From contig JAMCWV010000151.1 in NCBI GenBank assembly GCA_023481025.1, forward strand, positions 1-36,229: a DNA stretch of 36,229 nucleotides, given 5' to 3'. The first letter of the stretch is position 1; each line of letters opens with the position of its first letter. Source of the stretch: Gammaproteobacteria bacterium (GTDB lineage Bacteria > Pseudomonadota > Gammaproteobacteria > Enterobacterales > Alteromonadaceae). The translations under genes and the position numbers were made by a program. Below are positions 8,736-19,987 of the stretch, piece by piece. The notes under the pieces were generated by a model, which was given only the letters and a program-made list of their open reading frames with translations, made no database searches and had not been told where the DNA came from.

Positions 8736-11700
8736 TTATTCAAAGCACAGTCGGACTTGCTCACTGCCCAACTGCATATTTAATTCATAGATGACATCGT
8801 CACTTGGCTCAATAAACCAGTCACTGCCAACTTCGAGTCGTGCTTCTGCGCCGGCAATCCGACAATACAAATGCACCGGACAGGTTCCTCGCGGAGCTTC
8901 GCGTAAAACCCTAATTATTTCAGTAAGCTGCCGTTCACTCAAGCCGCCATTCGCCGGCTGGTTCGCAGTGTCGTCACGACTTCGCCCGGCCCGATTTTCA
9001 GCAACTTGCGCTGCTGTATTCGGGGTGGTGAAGTCGAGTGTTAACGCCAGCGCACGAACATATTGTGCACGCGCCTGTTCGAGCGTCATCACTTCGCTAG
9101 CGGTCATTGTATTGCCACCGCTGAAAGAATCAAATCGTACCTCTCCTTTTATCCAGAGAATTTGGTCTTTTTCTAACAGCGCTTCATATTGCTCGAACTC
9201 ACGATTAAACAGCCGCACTTCCAAACGTGCGCTCTTATCATCAATGGTCATCAAGCCCCAGCGTTGGCCTTTTTTGTTGACCATGGAGCGGGCATCAAGC
9301 ACCAAACCGGCGACCGCAACCTGCTCACCCTTCCGCGTTTTATCCACTTCCGCTAAACGACTGTTGGTGTAATGGGCCAACTCTTTGCGATAACGGTTCA
9401 CTGGATGTCCCGTTAAGTATAGCCCTAAAGTCTCGCGTTCACCCTCGAGCCAAACGGCTTCAGGCCATGGCGGCACGCGTTCAAATTCATGTTCAAGGTT
9501 TTCTGGCTCATTCGCAAGCACGCCAAATAAGTCAGCCTGTCCCACCGCTTCCGCATGCGCATGCTGCTCGGCTTGGCGCATGGCTTTATCGAGTGTTGCC
9601 ATCAGTGTGGCTCGGTGCGGACCTAAGCGGTCCATGGCACCAGCCCGGATCAGTCGTTCTAACACCCGGCGATTGAGTTTCTTTAAATCGACGCGATTAC
9701 AAAAATCAAAAAGGTCGCTAAACGGCCCACCCGCATCACGCGCAGCAATAATGGATTCGATCGGACCTTCACCAACCCCTTTAATCGCACCAATTCCGTA
9801 AATAATACGTTGCTCATCGTCTACAGAGAACTTGTGCTGACCGACGTTTACGTCCGGCGGCAAAATTTTCAGCCCCATCCGTTCGCACTCATCCACTAAC
9901 GTGACAATTTTGTCGGTATTATCCATATCGGCCGACATCACCGCCGCCATAAACTCAGCGGGATAATGCACTTTCATCCACAAAGTTTGATAGGACACTA
10001 ACGCATAGGCAGCCGAGTGCGATTTGTTAAAGCCATAACCGGCAAACTTTTCCACCAAGTCAAAGATTTTAATTGCCAGCGTTGGGTCAATGCCGTTGTC
10101 CGCGGCTCCTTGCTCGAACACGCTCCGCTGCTTCTCCATTTCCTCAGGCTTTTTCTTACCCATGGCACGCCGCAATAAGTCAGCGCCGCCCAGTGTATAG
10201 CCGGCCAGCACCTGCGCAATTTGCATGACCTGTTCTTGGTACAGGATAACGCCATAGGTCGGCTCCAGAATCGGTTTGAGGCTTTCGTGCTGGTAGGTCG
10301 AATCAGGATAAGAGATTTCTTCGCGACCATGTTTGCGGTCGATAAAGTTATCGACCATGCCTGACTGCAACGGCCCCGGGCGGAATAAGGCCACAAGTGC
10401 GATGATATCTTCAAAACTATCGGGTAACAGGCGCTTAATCAGCTCTTTCATGCCCCGCGATTCAAGCTGAAACACTGCAGTGGTTTCTGCGCGTTTAAGG
10501 ACTTCAAAACAGCGTGAATCGGTTAGCGGAATCGATTCAATATGGATTGGCGCTTGATTCTGGGTTTGTCGCCGCGCATTGACCATGTCCAACGCCCATT
10601 GAATGATGGTCAAAGTCCGCAAGCCAAGGAAGTCAAACTTGACCAAACCTGCGGTTTCAACATCGTTCTTGTCAAATTGCGTAACCGGGAACTTCCCTTC
10701 GGAATCACAATAGAGAGGCGTGAAGTCGGTAATTTTAGTCGGGGCAATCACTACCCCACCCGCATGTTTACCCGCATTGCGAGTGACCCCTTCGAGACGG
10801 CGCGCCATATCAATAACTTCACGAACTTCGTCGTCACTGTCATAGAGTTCCGGCAAACGCGGCTCTTCTTTAAAAGCTTGGTCTAACGTCATACCCGGTG
10901 TTGGCGGAATTAGTTTCGAAATGCGGTCAACAAAACCATAAGGCTGGCCTAACACGCGGCCAACATCACGCACCACAGCTTTAGCCGCCATGGTACCAAA
11001 CGTAATGATTTGCGAGACCGCATCGCGACCATACAACTCAGCCACGTGATCAATCACTTCGTCACGGCGATCCATACAAAAGTCGACGTCGAAGTCAGGC
11101 ATCGACACCCGCTCAGGGTTCAAGAAACGTTCGAAAAGTAAGTCGAACTCGAGCGGATCTAAGTCGGTAATTTTCAGTGCATAAGCGACTAACGAGCCGG
11201 CGCCCGAACCACGTCCTGGCCCGACCGGAATGCCGTTGTCTTTACTCCACTGAATAAACTCCATCACGATCAAGAAGTAACCGGGAAAGCCCATGTTGTT
11301 AATTACTTCGAGCTCAATCGCTAAGCGTTCATCATATTCGCCGCGTTTATTCGCGCGCACTTCCGGGTCTGGAAATAGAAATTCGAGACGCTCTTCAAGA
11401 CCTTCCTGTGACTTTTTCACAAGGAATTCGTCTTCGGTCAGCCCACCCGTTGGAAAGTTTGGTAAGAAATACTCGTTCAAGCGCACCGAAACATTACAGC
11501 GCCGGGCTATTTCGACGGTGTTTTCTAATGCTTGTGGAATGTCAGCGAATAAGTCTTGCATCTCGTCGCTGCTACGCAAGTACTGTTGCGGGCTGTAACG
11601 TTGTGGTCGCCGAGGGTCCGCTAAGGTATAGCTGTCATGAATCGCGACTCGGATTTCATGCGCTTCGAAATCGTCCGCGGTTAAAAATACCACGGCATTG

Positions 11701-12296
11701 GTGGCCACCACCGGTAAATCCGTCGCGCTGGCTAATTCAACCGCAGCATGCACATACCGCTCTTCGTCAGCTCGCCCCGTGCGTGTGAGTTCAAGATAAA
11801 AACGGTCAGGAAAGTGTTGCTGATAAAACTCGAGGCTCTGATGCAGAGGCTTCTGCTGATGACGCAAAATAGCGCGGCCAACATCGCCGTCTTTGCTGCC
11901 CGACAGCAATAATAACCCTTCCCCCCCCAAGTTTCCAGCCACTTGATCAATACAAGGTTTCCCGGCACGGTGACCACGTTGATAAGCAGCGGAAATGAGT
12001 TCGGTTAAGTGCTTGTAGCCAAGGTCATTCATGGCTAGCGCGGTTAAACGAAAAGGTTCCTCGGGCCAGTTGTCCGACAACACATTAAGGTCGCAGCCAA
12101 TAATCGGTTTAATACCGAGGCCACGTGCGGTTTGATAATAGCGCACCAAGCCACACAGGTTCATTTCGTCAGTGAGCGCCATCGCTGGCATCTCTAAAGC
12201 CGCCACGCGCTGGCAAATCGGCTTCACTTTCGCTAAGCCGTCGACCATGGAAAAGTCGCTATGAATGCGTAAATGTACAAACGCCGGAGAGCTCAT
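8736..12296 (-). CDS. dnaE: DNA polymerase III subunit alpha
   Basis: This is the catalytic subunit of the replicative polymerase. The 1186-residue product carries an N-terminal PHP domain ([18 protein letters not shown] at about 6-23), a C-family polymerase core with [17 protein letters not shown] (359-375), the catalytic aspartates D401 and D403 in [13 protein letters not shown] and D555 in VKFDFLGLR, then a helix-hairpin-helix region and a C-terminal OB fold (about 1000-1075). The first 560 residues match E. coli numbering exactly. An AGGAC box precedes the ATG. It is the first gene of the dnaE-accA-tilS operon. In E. coli the lpx genes and rnhB lie upstream; here the tRNA-Asp cluster and dnaQ do, so this is a rearranged neighbourhood that places two Pol III core genes close together. 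Confidence 0.98.
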   Translation of the reverse strand: MSSPAFVHLRIHSDFSMVDGLAKVKPICQRVAALEMPAMALTDEMNLCGLVRYYQTARGLGIKPIIGCDLNVLSDNWPEEPFRLTALAMNDLGYKHLTELISAAYQRGHRAGKPCIDQVAGNLGGEGLLLLSGSKDGDVGRAILRHQQKPLHQSLEFYQQHFPDRFYLELTRTGRADEERYVHAAVELASATDLPVVATNAVVFLTADDFEAHEIRVAIHDSYTLADPRRPQRYSPQQYLRSSDEMQDLFADIPQALENTVEIARRCNVSVRLNEYFLPNFPTGGLTEDEFLVKKSQEGLEERLEFLFPDPEVRANKRGEYDERLAIELEVINNMGFPGYFLIVMEFIQWSKDNGIPVGPGRGSGAGSLVAYALKITDLDPLEFDLLFERFLNPERVSMPDFDVDFCMDRRDEVIDHVAELYGRDAVSQIITFGTMAAKAVVRDVGRVLGQPYGFVDRISKLIPPTPGMTLDQAFKEEPRLPELYDSDDEVREVIDMARRLEGVTRNAGKHAGGVVIAPTKITDFTPLYCDSEGKFPVTQFDKNDVETAGLVKFDFLGLRTLTIIQWALDMVNARRQTQNQAPIHIESIPLTDSRCFEVLKRAETTAVFQLESRGMKELIKRLLPDSFEDIIALVALFRPGPLQSGMVDNFIDRKHGREEISYPDSTYQHESLKPILEPTYGVILYQEQVMQIAQVLAGYTLGGADLLRRAMGKKKPEEMEKQRSVFEQGAADNGIDPTLAIKIFDLVEKFAGYGFNKSHSAAYALVSYQTLWMKVHYPAEFMAAVMSADMDNTDKIVTLVDECERMGLKILPPDVNVGQHKFSVDDEQRIIYGIGAIKGVGEGPIESIIAARDAGGPFSDLFDFCNRVDLKKLNRRVLERLIRAGAMDRLGPHRATLMATLDKAMRQAEQHAHAEAVGQADLFGVLANEPENLEHEFERVPPWPEAVWLEGERETLGLYLTGHPVNRYRKELAHYTNSRLAEVDKTRKGEQVAVAGLVLDARSMVNKKGQRWGLMTIDDKSARLEVRLFNREFEQYEALLEKDQILWIKGEVRFDSFSGGNTMTASEVMTLEQARAQYVRALALTLDFTTPNTAAQVAENRAGRSRDDTANQPANGGLSERQLTEIIRVLREAPRGTCPVHLYCRIAGAEARLEVGSDWFIEPSDDVIYELNMQLGSEQVRLCFE

Positions 12297-12499
12297 GTTG
12301 TCCTAATTCGTCGTTTTTATTTTACTGAGAAGACTCTGCATTGTGCCTTAAAGCGACGCAGGTGTCACCCGCAATGACGGCGAGAAACTGAGAAAAATAA
12401 GGACGAATTTCGGCGCTACGAGCGAGCCCAAAAAGAGATACGAACGATTTGATATTAAGGGATAAAGTTTGCGTAGGATACGCACTAGATCAGGCAAAA
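12297..12499. other. Spacer between the tRNA-Asp cluster and dnaE
   Basis: This 203-base stretch holds no convincing gene. It should contain the end of the tRNA transcript and the dnaE promoter. The only structure I see is a short hairpin, TGCGTA-3-TACGCA (12470-12484), just after the last tRNA on the minus strand. It lacks a good T-run, so I do not call it a terminator. Confidence 0.4.
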
Positions 12500-12576
12500 T
12501 GGCGGAGCGGACGGGACTCGAACCCGCGACCCCCGGCGTGACAGGCCGGTATTCTAACCAACTGAACTACCGCTCC
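12500..12576 (-). tRNA. tRNA-Asp (GTC), third copy in transcript order
   Basis: The 77-base gene folds as a full cloverleaf and reads from GGAGCGGTAGTTCAG to an encoded CCA. The anticodon loop CTGTCAC gives GTC (anticodon at 12540-12542 on the plus numbering), and the T-arm carries GGTTCGAGTCC. It differs from E. coli tRNA-Asp at only a few paired positions. It is identical to the two other copies upstream. Confidence 0.98.
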
Positions 12577-12596
12577 ATTTGCACTTGGTCTTGCAC

Positions 12597-12632
12597 CATT
12601 ACAGAAAGAGGTAGTTCAGGTTTTCTGTAATG
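12597..12632 (-). other. 11-bp hairpin in the tRNA spacer with a loop antisense to the tRNA-Asp D-arm
   Basis: CATTACAGAAA (12597-12607) and TTTCTGTAATG (12622-12632) form a perfect 11-bp stem around a 14-base loop. On the minus-strand transcript the loop contains CTGAACTACC (12610-12619), the exact complement of GGTAGTTCAG in the 5' half of each tRNA-Asp. There is no T-run, so it is not an intrinsic terminator. Its role is unknown: it may guide processing, be a retained spacer fragment with sponge-like activity, or be chance. Confidence 0.45.
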
Positions 12633-12674
12633 TCTTTTCTTACTTTTGTTTTCTTACTACTGTGTCTTGTCAAA

Positions 12675-12751
12675 TGGCGGAGCGGACGGGACTCGAACCC
12701 GCGACCCCCGGCGTGACAGGCCGGTATTCTAACCAACTGAACTACCGCTCC
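12675..12751 (-). tRNA. tRNA-Asp (GTC), second copy in transcript order
   Basis: This is a 77-base gene identical base for base to its neighbours, with encoded CCA and anticodon GTC. It is separated by 98 bases from the downstream copy and by 51 bases from the upstream copy, so all three are probably cut from one precursor. Confidence 0.98.
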
Positions 12752-12802
12752 ACGACAAGACTGCTTGAGGAAATTTAAAAGGCACACAACGAAACTTGAA
12801 AA

Positions 12803-12879
12803 TGGCGGAGCGGACGGGACTCGAACCCGCGACCCCCGGCGTGACAGGCCGGTATTCTAACCAACTGAACTACCGCTCC
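12803..12879 (-). tRNA. tRNA-Asp (GTC), first copy in transcript order
   Basis: This is a 77-base gene, identical to the other two, with encoded CCA and anticodon GTC. It is the promoter-proximal copy: the -10 box of a strong promoter ends 57 bases upstream of its mature 5' end. Confidence 0.98.
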
Positions 12880-12935
12880 ATCCGTCAAGTAACGCTGTTG
12901 AAACTGCTTTTTGCTGTTCCCCTCAACGCGGCGAG

Positions 12936-12964
12936 GATAATACGAGGGAGACACTTCTGAGTCA
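12936..12964 (-). promoter_or_regulatory. Stable-RNA-type sigma70 promoter for the tRNA-Asp cluster
   Basis: On the minus strand, TTGACT (12959-12964) and TATTAT (12936-12941) are separated by exactly 17 bases. The -10 is followed by the GC-rich discriminator CCTCGCCGCG, typical of stringently controlled stable-RNA promoters. Position and orientation fit the three tRNA genes. Confidence 0.8.
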
Positions 12965-13052
12965 ACCCCTTTTTTCACACTTTTTGGCTCGTTTGCTCAC
13001 GTTTAAGCCAATTGCAGAAAAAAGCAGCGCGAACTGGCGTTGCATTAACCAA

Positions 13053-13805
13053 TTACCAGTGTTTCTCTGGTGCGTCAGCCAAAATGCCTTGTAAATACTG
13101 CTGGTGTGCTTGCAACTCTTCCGCACTCGCGCGAACAACTTTTAACGAAGCGGCCGCCGAGGCCACCCGCTTCACTTGCTCACCATCCGACTGCTGCTGT
13201 TGCTGTTGCGCCGCTTGAAACAACTTGCGTTGTCCGCCGGTCATCAACAAATACACATCTGCGAGAATCTCGGCATCGAGCAATGCGCCGTGCAGCGTTC
13301 GGTGGCCATTGTCGACATCGAAACGCTTACATAAAGCATCGAGACTATTGCGCTGCCCAGGGAACTGCTCGCGGGCAAAACTTAACGTATCAAAGACACT
13401 GGCGTAATCGGCAACTTTCCCTTTATGACTACCAAGCAACTGGAGTTCATGATTGAGAAAGCCAACGTCAAAGGGTGCATTATGAATAACCAGCTCAGCC
13501 CCTTGGATAAACTCAAGAAAGTCATCAACAACTTGAGCAAACACCGGCTTATCCGCCAAAAACTCATTGGTAATACCGTGAACTTTAATCGCCTCTTCTT
13601 CCACGAAACGTTGTGGATTCAAGTAGACATGAAAGTGATGACCGGTGAGCTTGCGCCCGATCATTTCCACACAACCAATTTCAATCACGCGATGGCCGTC
13701 GGCCGGATTAATCCCGGTTGTTTCCGTGTCTAAAACAATCTGGCGTTTACCCGGAATAAAGTGTTCGGCGAATTGATCAATTGTTGCTGGCTGCACCTGT
13801 GTCAT
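13053..13805 (-). CDS. dnaQ: DNA polymerase III subunit epsilon (proofreading exonuclease)
   Basis: This is the 3'-5' proofreading exonuclease of the replicative polymerase core. The 250-residue product has the DEDDh motifs: D26 and E28 in VLDTETTG, D113 in HNAPFDVGF, and H172 with D177 in LHGALLDAE. The N terminus is about 14 residues longer than in E. coli. A linker with a run of glutamines (about 200-205) leads to a C-terminal part (about 210-250) that should bind DnaE, as in E. coli. An AAGGG box lies about 9 bases before the ATG. It is divergent from rnhA with a 116-base shared control region, the same arrangement as in E. coli. Confidence 0.96.
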   Translation of the reverse strand: MTQVQPATIDQFAEHFIPGKRQIVLDTETTGINPADGHRVIEIGCVEMIGRKLTGHHFHVYLNPQRFVEEEAIKVHGITNEFLADKPVFAQVVDDFLEFIQGAELVIHNAPFDVGFLNHELQLLGSHKGKVADYASVFDTLSFAREQFPGQRNSLDALCKRFDVDNGHRTLHGALLDAEILADVYLLMTGGQRKLFQAAQQQQQQSDGEQVKRVASAAASLKVVRASAEELQAHQQYLQGILADAPEKHW

Positions 13806-13812
13806 TGTTATT

Positions 13813-13839
13813 TTGCCCTTGCGGTCGAAACCTTATACT
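13813..13839 (+). promoter_or_regulatory. Possible rnhA promoter in the dnaQ-rnhA divergent region
   Basis: TTGCCC (13813-13818) and TATACT (13834-13839) are spaced by 15 bases, which is short. The -10 is good, the -35 weak. It would give a leader of about 75 bases for rnhA. The opposite strand must hold the dnaQ promoter; I see only weak candidates for it. Confidence 0.3.
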
Positions 13840-13921
13840 CTTGCAATCATTCAGTAGAGGCATCTTAGCGGTTCATTCGCAAAAAACAAAGCGCCGCAGC
13901 CATAACCATGAAGTTATTTAC

Positions 13922-14401
13922 ATGACCCAAAAAACTCTCGTCACAATCTACACCGATGGCTCATGCCTCGGTAATCCGGGCCCAGGTGGTTACGGTATTG
14001 TTTTGCAAGCTGGTAAAAACGAAAAGGAACTCGCTGAGGGCTATCGCCTGACGACGAATAACCGCATGGAGTTGCTCGCCGCAGCAGTGGCATTAGAAAC
14101 CCTCAAGCGCCCTTGTTCGGTCGACTTATGGACCGACAGCGAATACGTTCGTCAAGGCATTACCCGTTGGTTGGCGGGCTGGAAGCGGAATAATTTTCGC
14201 ACCAGCCAAAAAAAGCCCGTGAAGAATGTTGACCTGTGGCAACGCCTCGACGCTGCACAAGCCCGCCACGAAGTCCGTTGGCATTGGGTGAAGGGTCATG
14301 CTGGGCATCCGCAAAATGAACGCTGTGATGAACTTGCTCGGAATGCAGCGAATGGCACGAAGTTACTGGAAGACCAAGGCTATCAACCAGACGGCGCTTA
14401 A
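13922..14401 (+). CDS. rnhA: Ribonuclease HI
   Basis: This enzyme degrades the RNA strand of RNA-DNA hybrids, removing R-loops and primers. The 159-residue product starts [20 protein letters not shown], aligned with the 155-residue E. coli enzyme. The open frame extends 47 codons further upstream, but that part runs into dnaQ on the other strand and has no family similarity. The catalytic residues are all present: D12, E50, D72 and D136, with H126 in the GHAGHPQNE loop. The ribosome binding site is weak. Its stop shares the four bases TTAA (14398-14401) with the stop of the convergent methyltransferase gene. Confidence 0.96.
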   Translation: MTQKTLVTIYTDGSCLGNPGPGGYGIVLQAGKNEKELAEGYRLTTNNRMELLAAAVALETLKRPCSVDLWTDSEYVRQGITRWLAGWKRNNFRTSQKKPVKNVDLWQRLDAAQARHEVRWHWVKGHAGHPQNERCDELARNAANGTKLLEDQGYQPDGA

Positions 14402-15162
14402 CGACTCATCTCGCGGCCAACCGCAATGGCACCGGAACGCACCGGTGCTTGTCGTTGTTGACGCAAGCGCACCGGCGTCAACGGCCACTCACGTTTACGG
14501 GCAACAATAAAGTAGCCGCTTTGTAGCCATGGGCAAAGTTCCATGACTCGCCGCCAACCACGCTCCGGGCAACCGTCTTGGCGCCATGGTACACCGGCAC
14601 CAAAGTAATCGACAGCCACGACATCGTAATGCAATAGCGACAGCCAGTCGCGCACCCGGTGTTGACTAAACAAGCGACAATTCCATAACGGTTTCGCACG
14701 CATGCTCGGTAATAAACGAGCCAGTTGCATGGGATTAAATGGGTTGGTAAAAGCCAAGATCAGATGCCCGTCGGCGCGCAAGACTCGGTTAACCTCCCGC
14801 AATAACGCGTGTGGATTCTCGTGATATTGCAGCGCAAACGGTAAAAATACTGCGTCGACCGAGTCCGCTTGCACCGGTAGTGCCGACAAATCGGCTTGAA
14901 TTAGATCTGCCCGTTCAGTTTTTTTCGCGCCATGATCGCTCCGAACACTTGGACAAATGACATATTGTTCACGAATTCGGCAAGGCGTCGTAATTGCCTG
15001 ACTAAGACCACCGAGCTTAAGCAGGTAATGGCCGAAAACCGTTTCCCAATGCGGTTCAAGACTGTCCTGCAATGCTTCACGCAGCCATTTACCTTGGGGG
15101 ATATCCCGCCAATTTTCAGGTAAAGGTTGTGAATAATCCCGCATTGCTGGTTTAAACCACAT
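14398..15162 (-). CDS. yafS: YafS-like class I SAM-dependent methyltransferase
   Basis: The 254-residue product has the later methyltransferase motifs, with [20 protein letters not shown] (about 118-137) and an [24 protein letters not shown] segment. The first SAM-binding motif is degenerate, with no GxGxG. It matches E. coli YafS in the [13 protein letters not shown] N-terminal segment, the [13 protein letters not shown] region, the RDWLSLL motif and the [10 protein letters not shown]-terminal strand. I start at the ATG at 15162 because AAAGGAT lies about 6 bases upstream; the frame is open another 34 codons, but those overlap gloB. The substrate is unknown. It is convergent with rnhA and divergent from gloB (67 bases), the same context as in E. 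coli. Confidence 0.82.
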   Translation of the reverse strand: MWFKPAMRDYSQPLPENWRDIPQGKWLREALQDSLEPHWETVFGHYLLKLGGLSQAITTPCRIREQYVICPSVRSDHGAKKTERADLIQADLSALPVQADSVDAVFLPFALQYHENPHALLREVNRVLRADGHLILAFTNPFNPMQLARLLPSMRAKPLWNCRLFSQHRVRDWLSLLHYDVVAVDYFGAGVPWRQDGCPERGWRRVMELCPWLQSGYFIVARKREWPLTPVRLRQQRQAPVRSGAIAVGREMSR

Positions 15163-15229
15163 AGCAGATCCTTTTATACTGTCGAACGACATAGAGTGAA
15201 TTACAAAGCATAACAGGTTGAGAGGAACG

Positions 15230-16042
15230 ATGCGTATTGATGCAATTCCCGCCTTTCGGGACAATTACATCTGGGTCATTCGTGCCCCCGAGCACAACAG
15301 TGTCACACCGGCTGATTCTGCGCAGGCTGACGCTGAAACGGCTCCCTGCGTGATCGTTGACCCTGGTGATGCTAAGCCGGTCTTGGCTTGGTTGCAAGAA
15401 CATCAATGCCAACCGGAAGCAATTCTTCTCACTCATCATCACTGGGATCACAGTGGCGGTGTCGCTGAGATCCTCAGCCATTACCCTTGCCCAGTATATA
15501 GTGGCACCAGGAGTGAAGTCGAAACGGTCAGCCAACGCTTGCAAGAAGGTGAACTTGTCACCTTGCTCGGCGGCCAGCTCGTACTTGAAGTCATCGAATG
15601 CCCGGGCCACACACTCGACCATATTGCTTTCGTGAACCCGGCCATTGCATTTGTCGGTGATACATTATTTGCCGCCGGTTGTGGCCGCATGTTTGAAGGT
15701 GAAGCCGAACAATTTCATCAGTCACTGCAAAAAATTGCGCATTTACCCGCCGATTGTAAAGTGTATTGTGCCCACGAGTATACGGCTGCTAATCTTGCCT
15801 TCGCAGCGGCCGTCGAACCCGATAATTTAGCCATACAACAACGTCTCGACCGCGTCAAAGCGTTACGAGAGCAAGGACAAGCAACCGTCCCAAGCGAATT
15901 AGCGTGTGAACATGCAACCAATCCTTTTTTACGCTGTCATTTGCCTTCGGTTCATCAAGCCGCCGAACGCTACTGTCAGAAATCACTTTCCTCCGCACCG
16001 GAAGTGTTTGCTGCAATACGGCAATGGAAAGACAACTTTTAG
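15230..16042 (+). CDS. gloB: Hydroxyacylglutathione hydrolase (glyoxalase II)
   Basis: The enzyme hydrolyses S-lactoylglutathione to lactate and glutathione, completing methylglyoxal detoxification. The 270-residue metallo-beta-lactamase-fold protein starts MRIDAIPAFRDNYIW at an ATG 5 bases after GAGAGGA. It has the binuclear metal motif THHHWDH (H69, H71, D73, H74), then H127 in PGHTLDH, bridging D144 in VGDTLF, and H182 in CAHEYT. The C-terminal glutathione-binding region carries NPFLRC. Compared with E. coli GloB it has an extra loop of roughly 18 residues near position 22-40. Confidence 0.95.
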   Translation: MRIDAIPAFRDNYIWVIRAPEHNSVTPADSAQADAETAPCVIVDPGDAKPVLAWLQEHQCQPEAILLTHHHWDHSGGVAEILSHYPCPVYSGTRSEVETVSQRLQEGELVTLLGGQLVLEVIECPGHTLDHIAFVNPAIAFVGDTLFAAGCGRMFEGEAEQFHQSLQKIAHLPADCKVYCAHEYTAANLAFAAAVEPDNLAIQQRLDRVKALREQGQATVPSELACEHATNPFLRCHLPSVHQAAERYCQKSLSSAPEVFAAIRQWKDNF

Positions 16043-16110
16043 ATTTAATGATTGATTTTCAGCTGTAAATGCGGCTAAATTTCGACCAGTTTTAATGAGA
16101 TTGCATTGAT

Positions 16111-17727
16111 ATGAAAAAAACTCTAATGACGAGCGCGGTCGTTCTCGCTCTGAGCGGCTGTCAGTTAACCGACAACCGCAGCGCCGACGGCTATCCTACA
16201 AAGCCAGCCGAGCCCCCGAAAATGGAGCGCGAGCAAGGGATTCAGCAGTACGCCCTGATTCATCCGGGCTTTCAGCAATTACCCTCGATTGACCGGCAGC
16301 TGCCAGCCGACATGCAAGCCGATTTGTGGGATCGCATTCGTATGCAAATGCAACTTGAGATTCCCGAGCATCCACTGATCGACACGCATCGTGATTGGTA
16401 CTTGCGCCACCCAAATTATATTGACCGCGTCGCCCAGCGCGCTGCACCCTTTTTGCATTTAATTGTGCAAGAAATCGAGAACCGCGATTTACCACTTGAA
16501 CTCGTCCTTGTGCCAGTGATTGAAAGCGCCTTCGACACGTTTGCTTATTCTCATGGTCGCGCTAGCGGCATTTGGCAGTTTATCCCGAGTACAGCTCGCC
16601 ACTATGGCTTAGAAATTGACTGGTGGTATGACGGTCGTCGAGACGTGATGGCGGCAACCCACACGGCTCTTGATTACTTTGATCGGTTAGGAAAAACTTT
16701 TGACGGTGACTGGCTACTCGCCATGGCGGCGTACAATGGCGGACAAGGACGTGTGCTCGGCGCCATGCGCCGTAACGAACGCGATGGTAAGCCAACCGAC
16801 TTTTGGCACTTACAGCTACCGCGGGAAACCCGTAACTATGTGCCGAAAATCTTAGCTTTGGCTTCACTGTTACGCGACAGCGAGCAATGGAATGTGACAT
16901 GGACGCATATTCCTAACCAACCGGTGACGGAAATCGTTGATGTGGGACACCAAATCGACCTAGCCCTCGCTGCCGAAATGGCTGGCATGACTCTGGAAGA
17001 CTTACACCGTTTTAATTCCGGCTACAATCGTTGGGCAACCGCACCGAGTGGCCCGCACAAATTATTGTTACCGATTGAGCGCGCGCAGCAGTTTAAACTC
17101 GCGTTAGCAGATTCCGATCCGAAAGATTGGCTGAGCTGGCAGCGCCATCAAGTGCGTCCGGGCGAAAGCTTAGGTCTAATCGCACAGCGCTACAACACAA
17201 CGGTACGCGCCATTCAGCAGATTAACAATTTGTCGGGGACTGTCATTCGTCAAGGTGACCATTTACTCATCCCTGTGGCTAGCCAGGAGCTTGAGCAATA
17301 CACCCTGTCTGCCGAACAACGTTTAGCCAACACCCAAAGCCGGCCACAAGGTCAACAGCGCATTGAGCATAGCGTTCGCCGTGGCGATACCTTATGGGAC
17401 ATTGCCCGTAAGTATCGTGTCTCCGTCGCTAACCTTGCTCGTTGGAATAGCATGGCACCGGGTGACACCTTACGTGTTGGCCAAACCCTTGTGGTCTGGC
17501 AAAACCATACTTCGAGTGCGAGCAGCACCCAAACCGCAGGAACCACTCCGGTCATGCGCACCATTCAGTACAATGTACGCAGTGGTGACTCCTTGGCACG
17601 GATCGCGAGTCGGTTTCGGGTGACCGTTGCTGACATCGAGCGCTGGAATTCTATTTCCCGCGACCGTTTTCTGCAGCCAGGACAACGTTTAACCTTGCAT
17701 GTTGACGTGACCCAAGTGTCGCTTTAA
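16111..17727 (+). CDS. mltD: Membrane-bound lytic murein transglycosylase D, with three LysM repeats
   Basis: This is an outer-membrane lipoprotein that cleaves peptidoglycan glycan strands to leave 1,6-anhydromuramic ends. The 538-residue product has a lipoprotein signal with lipobox LSGC (C17), then an SLT domain (about 125-250) with catalytic E138 in VIESAFD, followed by SGIWQFIPST and AAYNGG. The C-terminal part holds three LysM peptidoglycan-binding repeats, at roughly 345-393, 421-466 and 487-533. The E. coli enzyme has two. It lies 68 bases after gloB on the same strand, which matches the E. coli gene order, and it ends before a strong bidirectional terminator. The Shine-Dalgarno is weak. 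Confidence 0.95.
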   Translation: MKKTLMTSAVVLALSGCQLTDNRSADGYPTKPAEPPKMEREQGIQQYALIHPGFQQLPSIDRQLPADMQADLWDRIRMQMQLEIPEHPLIDTHRDWYLRHPNYIDRVAQRAAPFLHLIVQEIENRDLPLELVLVPVIESAFDTFAYSHGRASGIWQFIPSTARHYGLEIDWWYDGRRDVMAATHTALDYFDRLGKTFDGDWLLAMAAYNGGQGRVLGAMRRNERDGKPTDFWHLQLPRETRNYVPKILALASLLRDSEQWNVTWTHIPNQPVTEIVDVGHQIDLALAAEMAGMTLEDLHRFNSGYNRWATAPSGPHKLLLPIERAQQFKLALADSDPKDWLSWQRHQVRPGESLGLIAQRYNTTVRAIQQINNLSGTVIRQGDHLLIPVASQELEQYTLSAEQRLANTQSRPQGQQRIEHSVRRGDTLWDIARKYRVSVANLARWNSMAPGDTLRVGQTLVVWQNHTSSASSTQTAGTTPVMRTIQYNVRSGDSLARIASRFRVTVADIERWNSISRDRFLQPGQRLTLHVDVTQVSL

Positions 17728-17747
17728 GAAGCGGTTTAGCCAAAATC

Positions 17748-17773
17748 AAAATGAAGTAAAAAAATGAAGTAAA
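17748..17773. repeat. 13-bp perfect tandem duplication downstream of mltD
   Basis: AAAATGAAGTAAA occurs twice head to tail (17748-17760 and 17761-17773), running directly into the terminator stem. It looks like a short replication-slippage duplication with no visible role. Confidence 0.85.
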
Positions 17774-17802
17774 AAATAAGCGCCTTGCGGCGCTTATTTT
17801 TT
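17771..17802. terminator. Bidirectional terminator between convergent mltD and ligA
   Basis: A perfect 14-bp stem (17771-17784 with 17789-17802) has the core AAGCGCC, loop TTGC and pairing GGCGCTT, flanked by an A-run and a T-run. It begins 44 bases past mltD and ends 8 bases before the ligA stop, so it can serve both genes. Confidence 0.92.
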
Positions 17803-17809
17803 TAAAACC

Positions 17810-19924
<2,115 letters not shown>

Positions 19925-19987
19925 TTAGCGAAGTGGGTGCCGAACGCCGACACCCTCTCTGCGCTATGAGTTAACGCTCGGTCTAGC

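Noticed and set aside
12470..12484. Short hairpin just after the last tRNA-Asp, considered as a terminator
   Set aside because: The stem is only 6 bp and the following sequence lacks a T-run; not convincing.
12599..12978. Two minus-strand open frames sharing an identical arginine- and glycine-rich stretch
   Set aside because: The shared stretch is simply the translated tRNA-Asp gene repeated; these are not proteins.
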